Positions 7,125 through 14,091 of a stretch of DNA of 64,000 nucleotides are shown here, one piece after another. A program made the position numbers and the translations under genes. How positions within the stretch are numbered: position 1 is the first letter of the stretch; each line of letters starts with the position of its first letter. The notes beneath the pieces are model-generated. The model ran no database searches, was not told the origin of the DNA, and saw only the letters and a list, made by a program, of their open reading frames with translations. The DNA is from Klebsiella pneumoniae (GTDB lineage Bacteria; Myxococcota_A; UBA796; SXON01), in contig CAMAWH010000003.1 in the NCBI GenBank assembly GCA_945861635.1, positions 62,001-126,000 on the forward strand. Reading direction: 5' to 3'.

Positions 7125-9650
7125 TCACCCGCCGCGCGCGAGTTCGACCGGCAACTCCCGAAGGTTGTAGCGCGATGCCATGGCGTACCCGTATGCGCCC
7201 GTATTCGCGACGAGGAGCATGTCACCCTCTTCCGTGACGGGAAACGCGCGGCCGGCGCCCAGCACATCACCCGTTTCGCAAATCGGGCCCACCACGTCAG
7301 CCATCCATACGAGCGGCGCGTCGAGGCGGGACAGGTTGACAATTTCGTGCCACGCGCCGTAGAGGGCCGGGCGCAGGAGCGCGTTCATGCCTGCGTCAAC
7401 GCCGATCCAAACATGATCTCCCTTGCGTTTGATCTGCGTCACGCGGACCACGAGAACCCCCGCCTCTGCAACGAGCCAGCGGCCCGGCTCCATCCAGATC
7501 TCAACCGGCCGCCCCGCCGCCTGCGCAATGCCCTGGAGCGAAGCGTCGAGTTCCCCGATGGACAGCGTGGCCTCACCCGGCCGGTAAGGCACGCCCAGGC
7601 CGCCGCCGACGTCAAGCACGCGGGCGTCGGGGAAGGCGCCGAGGAGGCTGGACAGCGTGTTTCCGACCTCCCGCCAGTTGGACGCGTCGAGAATACCGCT
7701 GCCGACGTGGGCGTGCAGTCCGATGACGCGTGCGCCGGCGCGCGCGGCGAGCGTTGCCGCCTCCGCCAAGTCGTCGGGAAGAATGCCGAACTTGGACCCC
7801 GGACCCGCGGTTTTGACATGGCGATGGTGTCCCTTGCCCTGTCCCGGATCGACACGCAGAAGGATCTCGCGACCGGCGAACGTCTCCGGCCAATTCCGCA
7901 GCGGGTGCAAGCTGTCCACGGTAACGACGATATCCGCGGCCAACGCCGCAATGTACTCAGCGCGCGGAGCGAAATTGGGCGTGAAAAGGAGGGGAGCGCC
8001 CGGTACCACCGCGCGAACGTGAGCGATTTCCCCGGCCGACACACATTCAAAACCGATGCCGGCCGCATGCAGCGTCCGGAGCACGGCGGCGTTTGGATTC
8101 GCCTTCACCGCGTACCATCGCTTTGCGACGTTGGTCATGGCCGCGAGCGCACCCGCGCGCGCGCGAATCGTCGTAAGGTCATACACGTACGTTGGCGTGG
8201 AGAGCGTGAGCAGCTCCGTACGCGCGAGCTCCCACCAGCGTGGCGGCGGAGACGGCGGCGTCCGGAAGCGTGGCCCGAAGGTCGGGTCCGCGCCGACGTC
8301 GGTGAGCGCGAGGCGGTGCAGTTCGCACACCAACCGCTCCGCCTGATCCTCGTCCACGACGACCGTCAGGTTCAGGTCGTTGGCGGCCTGCGAGACGAGG
8401 TGGATGCGGTGTTCCTCGAACGCCGAGAACGCCGGGGCCAGCTCGTGCAACGTCGCGCGAATCTGGCGACCCACGAGGCTGACGGCGGCAGCGGGACCGA
8501 TCACGCGCACGGTGGCGTGCTGCCGCAGCTCCGCGACGAGCGCATCGAGTCGCGACGTCTCGAGCAGGTTGGCGGAGGCATCGAGCGAGACGGTGACGTC
8601 ACTCTGCGAGGTTGCGACGAGGTCGATCGACAGTCCATGCCTGCCAAAGATGGCAAACGTTTCGGCCAGGAATCCCACTTCCTGCCACATCCCGACTGTT
8701 TCCATTTCGACGAGCAGAATCCCGCGGCGAGCGGCAATGGCCTTTACGCCGGGCGACATTGCGACGTCCGCGCGGATCACCGTACCTTCCGCCTCCGGAT
8801 CGGGCGTCGAACGGATGTGCAAGGGGATGCCGGCGGCGCGAACGGGGGCGAGGCAACGCGGATGCAGCACCTTGGCGCCCATGGCGGCGAGTTCCTGCGC
8901 CTCGTCGTAATGCAGCCGTCGGAGCAAGTGGGCCCCGGGGACCAGGCGGGGATCAGCCGAGTACATGCCGGGAACGTCCGTCCAGATCTCGAGGCGAGCC
9001 GCGCCGCCAAGCGCCGCGAGATACGCCGCGGAAGTGTCCGAACCCCCGCGTCCAAGCAGTACCGTTTCGCCCGCGGCATCCCGCGCGATGAAGCCCTGCG
9101 TGACGGTGACGGCGGGGAGCGACGCGAACGCATCGGCGGCCGCGCCCGGCGTGCAGTCGCACTCCGCGCTGAGGAAACGGCGCGCGTCGTTCGGCGCGGG
9201 GCGTGCGAGCAACAGCCCGCGCGCGTCGACCCAATGCGCATCGATGCCCCTGGCGGCCAGCAAGGCCGTGCCCATCCGCGTCAGCGCCAGCTCCCCGGCC
9301 GCGAGTATCCGTGCGCGATTCCGCGGCGTGACCTCTCCGAGGAGCGCGATTCCGTCGGCGATTCGGGCAACGTCGCCTAGCTCAAAGTCCGGCAGGTCCA
9401 CGCCAAGCTCCGTCGCGAGCGCGCGATGGTTCGCGAAGACGGCCGCGACTCCGGCAGCGTGCTGCCCTGCTCGCGCGGCGTCCGGAAGCGCATCCAAAAG
9501 ATTCGAGACGCCGGACAGGGCGGAGCAGACGACGATGACGCGCTCGCCCGCGGCGCGGCGCGCATTCACTTGCGACGCAATCGTTTCCCAACGCGCCAGC
9601 GAGGACACGCTGGTGCCACCGAACTTCAAGACGACGAGTGGCGTGTCCAC
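7125..9650 (-). CDS. lysAC: Bifunctional aspartate kinase / diaminopimelate decarboxylase
   Basis: This 841-residue fusion joins the first and last enzymes of lysine synthesis. The N-terminal half is aspartokinase: KFGGTS at residues 9-14, GRGGSDTSA, the EIWTDVPGMYSADPR segment, then two ACT-type regulatory repeats. The C-terminal half is a PLP-dependent diaminopimelate decarboxylase (fold type III): YAVKAN with the Schiff-base K516, HAHVGSG, CETGD and a final GAYGYAM..YN. Lysine feedback through the ACT domains is expected from the family. I chose the GTG at 9650, two codons before the conserved PLVVLKFGG; a GTG at 9656 is equally good. Such fusions are known in some proteobacteria. It is divergent from the lipoprotein at 9771. 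Confidence 0.93.
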   Translation of the reverse strand: MDTPLVVLKFGGTSVSSLARWETIASQVNARRAAGERVIVVCSALSGVSNLLDALPDAARAGQHAAGVAAVFANHRALATELGVDLPDFELGDVARIADGIALLGEVTPRNRARILAAGELALTRMGTALLAARGIDAHWVDARGLLLARPAPNDARRFLSAECDCTPGAAADAFASLPAVTVTQGFIARDAAGETVLLGRGGSDTSAAYLAALGGAARLEIWTDVPGMYSADPRLVPGAHLLRRLHYDEAQELAAMGAKVLHPRCLAPVRAAGIPLHIRSTPDPEAEGTVIRADVAMSPGVKAIAARRGILLVEMETVGMWQEVGFLAETFAIFGRHGLSIDLVATSQSDVTVSLDASANLLETSRLDALVAELRQHATVRVIGPAAAVSLVGRQIRATLHELAPAFSAFEEHRIHLVSQAANDLNLTVVVDEDQAERLVCELHRLALTDVGADPTFGPRFRTPPSPPPRWWELARTELLTLSTPTYVYDLTTIRARAGALAAMTNVAKRWYAVKANPNAAVLRTLHAAGIGFECVSAGEIAHVRAVVPGAPLLFTPNFAPRAEYIAALAADIVVTVDSLHPLRNWPETFAGREILLRVDPGQGKGHHRHVKTAGPGSKFGILPDDLAEAATLAARAGARVIGLHAHVGSGILDASNWREVGNTLSSLLGAFPDARVLDVGGGLGVPYRPGEATLSIGELDASLQGIAQAAGRPVEIWMEPGRWLVAEAGVLVVRVTQIKRKGDHVWIGVDAGMNALLRPALYGAWHEIVNLSRLDAPLVWMADVVGPICETGDVLGAGRAFPVTEEGDMLLVANTGAYGYAMASRYNLRELPVELARGG

Positions 9651-9758
9651 GCGCACGGCTAACCGGCAGCGCGTCGGGTCGCTGCGCCGTGGGTTGTCGA
9701 GCCGGCCATGCCATCGGACGCGGAGCGGCCCCATGTGCGATCGGACGCACAACTGCGG

Positions 9759-9764
9759 TACATT
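9759..9764 (+). promoter_or_regulatory. -10 element TACATT, predicted leaderless start
   Basis: TACATT is followed by exactly 6 bases and then the ATG at 9771, so a transcript would begin at or next to the start codon. No Shine-Dalgarno sequence is present. Confidence 0.5.
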
Positions 9765-9770
9765 CTTGGC

Positions 9771-10394
9771 ATGCTCGCCGTTCTGTTTGCTTGTGCCGCG
9801 CCGGAGACCTACGCCGAAGGCCTTGCGCCGCTGGAGGAAAACACGGCGGACTGGCCAGAGGCGACGGCGGACGAAACGCTTCCGGAGTCGGTAAACGTCG
9901 TAAGTGGAGTGGAGGACGACTACGATTGGGCGCACGCCCGTGGCTACGTTCACGCGGGCATGCTGCCGACATGGGAGGTGTTGCAAAACCCCGACGTTGG
10001 CGTGGACCGACGGCGGGTCGATGGCTGGACAGTCACGGACGACACGGACAAGAACTACAGCGTCAGCTACACCGTCAACAACGTCGTCAACGACGTGATC
10101 ACCATCGATTTCGATGTCGCATGGATTCAGGACATCGCGAGGGGGACGAAAGAACTGCCGACGGCCGTTGCCGGGCGATGGGAGGTCGTCGAGGCCGACG
10201 CCATCATCGTCGTATTGGCGGGTTCATTTGTGCTGATCTACGAGGCGCCGGACATCAGCGGTCTGGAGCTCATCTACCACCTCAATACCGCGCAGCGTGA
10301 CGCCGAGAATCCGCCGAAGGTGTTGACAGACCTGTACGATAGCGTCGTGGCGGTGGCCTCGGGGGGTGACCTTCCGGAGTATACGGAGGAATAA
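9771..10394 (+). CDS. Predicted lipoprotein of unknown function
   Basis: The protein has 207 residues. The ATG at 9771 is chosen because MLAVLFACAAPE is a minimal lipoprotein signal (LFAC) and a -10 element lies 6 bases upstream. An acidic linker follows, then a globular part with many aromatic residues (DYDWAHARGYVHAG, YSVSYTVNNVVNDVITIDF) that reads as a single beta domain. I do not recognise a family. It sits between the divergent lysine-biosynthesis gene and the convergent adenylate cyclase gene, so it is a single-gene unit. Confidence 0.65.
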   Translation: MLAVLFACAAPETYAEGLAPLEENTADWPEATADETLPESVNVVSGVEDDYDWAHARGYVHAGMLPTWEVLQNPDVGVDRRRVDGWTVTDDTDKNYSVSYTVNNVVNDVITIDFDVAWIQDIARGTKELPTAVAGRWEVVEADAIIVVLAGSFVLIYEAPDISGLELIYHLNTAQRDAENPPKVLTDLYDSVVAVASGGDLPEYTEE

Positions 10395-10402
10395 CCGAGA
10401 TA

Positions 10403-11608
10403 TTATGCTTCCCGCTCCAGAAACCAGGTCTTCATCTCGCCTTTGCCTTTCAGCGTGATGACGCCGCGTTCCGTCACGACGAATCGATGGCCGAGCAGAG
10501 CCCGCGTCGTGTCGCTGATGTGCACGCGGCCCGCCTCCCCATGCGATTCCATCCGACTCGCCGTGTTCACCGTGTCCCCCCACAAATCGTACGCAAACTT
10601 TTTCACGCCAATGACTCCGGCCACCACAGGACCGGTGTGGATGCCGATCCGGACCTGAAGCCCTTCCCGGCCCGCTGGGCTCGCCGCCAACGCGTCCCGC
10701 ATGTCGATCGCCATTCTCGCCATCACCGCTGCGTTATCCGGCATCGCATCTGGCAGTCCGGCAACGCCCATGTATGCGTCTCCGATGGTCTTGATCTTCT
10801 CGATACCGTGCTTCGCGGCAAGGTGATCGAAGGTCGAAAAAACCTCGTTGAGCAGGGTGATGAGATCCGCGGTGGAGATGCGCGCAGACAGCACGGTAAA
10901 GCCGACAATGTCCGCAAACAGCACGGTAACGGCCGGAAAATGGTCGGCGATGGTCGCCTCTCCTGCCTTTAGCCGTTCCGCGATGGACGCCGGCAAAATG
11001 TTGAGCAACAGCGTCTCAGAGCGCTGACGCTCCGCCTCAATCTCGGCTTCCGCACGCGAAGACGCCGCCTCGAAATACCATACAACCGCGAGCACCGCAA
11101 ACAGCGTTCCCGCCACGTTGATGGTGTACAGGAGGTCGAGGGTGCCGGATGGAATGGGGATGAGCGGCGGGTGCGAGCGGCCATAGACCTGCAAGAGCGG
11201 CGTCGCGACGCAGGGATAGATCACGGTGCACGCACGCGCGAGGCGTTCGTCTGGTTTGAAGACGAGAAACGGAACCGCCACCAGCGCGAAGTAATAGAAA
11301 ATGTAGCCGGCGCCGGAGCCAAGCAACACCTGAATCACCACGACGTGGATGGCAACCTCCGCGTAGGCCAAAAGCATCGCAGGGCGCGGCTTTCCGATCT
11401 GTAATAGTAGAATAGAAACACCGAATACTGCGACAGCGATCACGGCGCTCCACACGAACTCGGGTAAACCCAGCGCCGCGTACACGACGCCCTGGACAGC
11501 GTGGACCGAGGCCCCGATCAGCGGCATCACCCGACGCACCGTCTCCAGTTTGGCCTTCCCGGGGGCGAGGCCCACGCGTTCCCGAAGCAGCGGAATCCAA
11601 TGCAGCAT
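10403..11608 (-). CDS. Membrane-bound class III adenylate cyclase
   Basis: The protein has 401 residues. Residues about 30-180 contain six or so hydrophobic helices, followed by a short coiled segment (SSRAEAEIEAERQRSE) and a class III cyclase domain at 215-400. All catalytic residues are visible: metal ligands D233 (FADIVGFT) and D277 (KTIGDAYM), adenine-selecting K273 and D341 (YDLWGDTVN), and transition-state residues N348 and R352 (NTASRME). The Lys/Asp pair indicates ATP, so the product should be cAMP. The start codon is 24 bases from that of the divergent lipoxygenase gene. The phospholipase at 14092 carries cyclic-nucleotide-binding domains, so this cyclase may supply its ligand (inference). 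Confidence 0.92.
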   Translation of the reverse strand: MLHWIPLLRERVGLAPGKAKLETVRRVMPLIGASVHAVQGVVYAALGLPEFVWSAVIAVAVFGVSILLLQIGKPRPAMLLAYAEVAIHVVVIQVLLGSGAGYIFYYFALVAVPFLVFKPDERLARACTVIYPCVATPLLQVYGRSHPPLIPIPSGTLDLLYTINVAGTLFAVLAVVWYFEAASSRAEAEIEAERQRSETLLLNILPASIAERLKAGEATIADHFPAVTVLFADIVGFTVLSARISTADLITLLNEVFSTFDHLAAKHGIEKIKTIGDAYMGVAGLPDAMPDNAAVMARMAIDMRDALAASPAGREGLQVRIGIHTGPVVAGVIGVKKFAYDLWGDTVNTASRMESHGEAGRVHISDTTRALLGHRFVVTERGVITLKGKGEMKTWFLEREA

Positions 11609-11615
11609 CGCGGGA

Positions 11616-11621
11616 ATGCTA
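11616..11621 (-). promoter_or_regulatory. -10 element TAGCAT for the cyclase gene
   Basis: On the minus strand TAGCAT ends 7 bases before the cyclase ATG, consistent with a leaderless or near-leaderless message. It overlaps the -10-like element of the opposite lipoxygenase gene. Confidence 0.45.
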
Positions 11622-11625
11622 CACC
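11620..11625 (+). promoter_or_regulatory. -10-like element TACACC for the lipoxygenase gene
   Basis: TACACC ends 7 bases before the ATG at 11633. It shares two bases with the cyclase -10 element on the other strand, so the two promoters cannot easily be occupied by polymerase together. Confidence 0.35.
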
Positions 11626-11632
11626 GTCGTGC

Positions 11633-13147
11633 ATGTGGACGCCCCTGCGACTCCGATTCCTGCTCGTTTCCCTGCTGCTGCGGGGGGCGGCGGCCTGGGC
11701 CGCGATTTTCGTAAGCAGGGTGCGCGGCGAATCGCTCGCTTCAGGCGACTACGCGACCATCGATGCGAAGGAAAAGTTCGGGCTCTCGGGAGCGTTCTCG
11801 TACACGACGATCAAGCACCTGCCGAGGCTGGAGCGCTACCCATGGCGGGTCCGGGTCGCGAAGACGCTGGTGGTCGCCGCGTTGAGAATTCCGCTCGTCT
11901 CGCCTGAGCGATGGCGCAGCGCACGAGAATTGGCGCTGTGGACGAGGTGGTTGCCGACACCGCGCCTCGTCGCCGGCGCGGACCCCGGATTGGGTCGTCT
12001 GTCTGTGCAGGGTCCAAATGCGATCTGGATTCGGCGGTGGGAGGATAGCGCGGGCCTTCCCGCAGGCGTGTGGATGGTGGACTACCTTGATTTGTTGCGG
12101 GGAGTTTCGACACCGGAAGGACGGTGGCTGGTGCCGTGCGCCGCCATTTTCGACGCCGAGCTTGGTACGGTCGGGATCATGCTGGAGGTTGACGGCCGTC
12201 GTGAGTGGTTCGTCGATGACGGATCTCCACGTTGGCGGCTTGCGCGGATGTTCTTCGGCGCCGCCGATCTGTTTGTCCACGAGGCCGTGTCCCACCTGCT
12301 GTGGACCCATCTGCACGCGGAGGCCGTGATCCTAGCCGCCGCGCAGCATCTGCCGCTTGGCCATGCTGTACGCCGGCTTTTCGGGCCACACTTCGCGTTC
12401 ACCCTGCAGGCGAACGAGAATTCCGGGCGCGTGCTCCTCGGCACGGGCGGGGTATTCGATCGGGCGTTCGCGGCGGGATGGACCGGCGCGGCCGAGTTGT
12501 TCGCCCGGGGAGACGTGGCATGGCGGTTTTCGCGGATGATCCCCAGTGAGGATGTGGAAGAGCGGGGGGTGGCAGCGCTGTCCGAGTACCCGTGGCGTGA
12601 CGACGCACTCACCCTGTGGGCCCCGGTTCACCTATACGCGCAGCGAGTCGTTGCGCGGACGTGGACGAGCGAGGATGCCATTGCGATGGATTCGCCGTTG
12701 CAAGCGTGGTCGAACGCGATGGTCGCGCGCTTTGGCGCGGGTGGCTGGCCGCCCTGCCGGGACCGGGAATCCTTGGCTCGCGTGCTGGCCGCCTGCCTTT
12801 TTCTCAACGTGCGCCATACCTTGGTGAACGCGCAGCAGTACGACATGTACGGGTACCCGCCCGCGTGGCCGGCGATCCTCCGGGTGGGCCCGCCCATGGC
12901 AGGGCAGGCCGTTGCGGAAGAAACCCTGATCGAAGCACTTCCCGACCGGGGACAGACGCTGGACACGATTCGGGCCACCTTTGCGTTTTCCATTCAGTAC
13001 AACCGGCTCGGTGTGGCCGGCGGAGACGAGGAATTTCGAGCCGGATTGCACGCTGCCGCCGCGGTGATTGCGGCCAGAGAGGCGGAACGCGCCACTCCCT
13101 ACCGAATTTCTCTGCCCGATGCAGTGTCGGGGAGCATCAATGCGTAG
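11633..13147 (+). CDS. Lipoxygenase (fatty-acid dioxygenase), copy 1
   Basis: The protein has 504 residues from the ATG at 11633. It matches the lipoxygenase catalytic domain end to end: the HEAVSHLLWTH helix supplies iron ligands H221 and H226, followed by the family LPLGH and GPHFAFTL blocks, GGVFD, LWAPVHLYAQ, SPLQAW, then H395-x3-N399 (RHTLVN) and QQYDMYGYPP. Lipoxygenases insert O2 into polyunsaturated fatty acids to give hydroperoxides. There is no PLAT domain, as in other bacterial forms. The N-terminus (LRFLLVSLLL) may be a membrane anchor or signal. The C-terminal residue, normally Ile and an iron ligand through its carboxylate, is Ala504. It is divergent from the adenylate cyclase gene. 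Confidence 0.9.
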   Translation: MWTPLRLRFLLVSLLLRGAAAWAAIFVSRVRGESLASGDYATIDAKEKFGLSGAFSYTTIKHLPRLERYPWRVRVAKTLVVAALRIPLVSPERWRSARELALWTRWLPTPRLVAGADPGLGRLSVQGPNAIWIRRWEDSAGLPAGVWMVDYLDLLRGVSTPEGRWLVPCAAIFDAELGTVGIMLEVDGRREWFVDDGSPRWRLARMFFGAADLFVHEAVSHLLWTHLHAEAVILAAAQHLPLGHAVRRLFGPHFAFTLQANENSGRVLLGTGGVFDRAFAAGWTGAAELFARGDVAWRFSRMIPSEDVEERGVAALSEYPWRDDALTLWAPVHLYAQRVVARTWTSEDAIAMDSPLQAWSNAMVARFGAGGWPPCRDRESLARVLAACLFLNVRHTLVNAQQYDMYGYPPAWPAILRVGPPMAGQAVAEETLIEALPDRGQTLDTIRATFAFSIQYNRLGVAGGDEEFRAGLHAAAAVIAAREAERATPYRISLPDAVSGSINA

Positions 13148-13170
13148 CAGCCGACGAAGGGGCCACGCGC

Positions 13171-13176
13171 TACCCT
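13171..13176 (+). promoter_or_regulatory. -10 element TACCCT, predicted leaderless start
   Basis: TACCCT is followed by 6 bases and the ATG at 13183. The same hexamer at the same distance precedes the P450 gene at 16361. Confidence 0.45.
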
Positions 13177-13182
13177 ACGGAG

Positions 13183-14082
13183 ATGCTGCTGCTCGTTGCC
13201 GCGTGTGCCGAACCGAGCGCCGAAGGCAGGCGGACCGGTGATTCGGTAGACGATGGCGAAACCGCCGCAGACAGCGACACTGCAGACGACATCGAAGACG
13301 ACACCGGCTCCGCCAGTGGCGACGGCCAGTGGGGTCCAACCGAAGGCGAACTCCCGTTGGGTTTCCTGGCCGCTGCTGACATCACCGGTAGCGACCGACT
13401 GGAAACGCTGGTGCTGACGGCCGGGGCGGGGACGTTTGACCTCGGCGGCATCGCCCATACCGGCACCGTCTACCTCGACCACGACTGGCCAGAGGCGGGC
13501 TACCACCTCTACGACCTGATCTCCATCGCCACGGACGGCAGCGCGGTCGGCATGACGTACCTCTACGAGTCCGCCGGATCCGTGCCGTACGCCTACACCG
13601 AATCCTACACCATCCCGATGGATTGGGAAGTGGCAAGCGGCTCCCTCCTCACGACGAACTCGGATGGGTCGGCGGCCCTCTCGCTCCCCGCCCTGCGCGC
13701 ACTGCCGCCGCCGCTTGACGTTGGAATCGTCGTCGACGGCGTTGACATCCAATTGAACGCGGCGGGCGGGACGCTCACGCTGGACGGCGTCAGCCGCGCC
13801 GTGCATCCGTTCGGCACGGTGGACTGCTCGGGCTGCCCCGGCGGTCCGTGGCTGGAAGTGCACAGCGTCCTTGCGAGGGAAGACGACGCATGTTTCGCCA
13901 TTCTCTACCTTTTTCCGGAGGATCCAACGTTCGTCCAGGTCGAACACGGGTTGTGCCTGCCATCGTTGAAACGTCTGAGTGGCGCGGTGGTCGCGGGTTG
14001 GTCGGGGGCCCTGCGGGAGGTGGACGCGCGCCGTGTGAGGGCGCCCATTCGCGGGGTGCCGCCGCGACGACGGGCCCGATAA
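13183..14082 (+). CDS. Predicted lipoprotein inside the oxylipin island
   Basis: The protein has 299 residues. MLLLVAACAEPS is a short lipoprotein signal (VAAC) with no basic residue. An Asp/Thr-rich linker (residues about 18-45) follows, then a beta-rich domain with Tyr-rich strands (YHLYDLISIA, YLYESAG), a DCSGCPGG cysteine pair and a basic tail ending RRRAR. I recognise no family. It lies 35 bases after the lipoxygenase stop on the same strand and has its own -10 element, so it could be read separately. It ends 9 bases from the convergent phospholipase gene. Its position suggests, but does not show, a role in the lipid pathway, for example lipid capture or delivery in the periplasm. Confidence 0.65.
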   Translation: MLLLVAACAEPSAEGRRTGDSVDDGETAADSDTADDIEDDTGSASGDGQWGPTEGELPLGFLAAADITGSDRLETLVLTAGAGTFDLGGIAHTGTVYLDHDWPEAGYHLYDLISIATDGSAVGMTYLYESAGSVPYAYTESYTIPMDWEVASGSLLTTNSDGSAALSLPALRALPPPLDVGIVVDGVDIQLNAAGGTLTLDGVSRAVHPFGTVDCSGCPGGPWLEVHSVLAREDDACFAILYLFPEDPTFVQVEHGLCLPSLKRLSGAVVAGWSGALREVDARRVRAPIRGVPPRRRAR

Positions 14083-14091
14083 AATCTGCCG

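Noticed and set aside
7347..9380. Long open frame (677 codons) on the plus strand
   Set aside because: It is antisense to the lysAC fusion, which has every expected motif. High GC makes the opposite frames stay open.
11633..13147. Haem peroxidase/cyclooxygenase instead of lipoxygenase
   Set aside because: The HxxxxH helix, LPLGH, PH and HxxxN blocks occur in lipoxygenase order, and no haem-peroxidase motifs are found.
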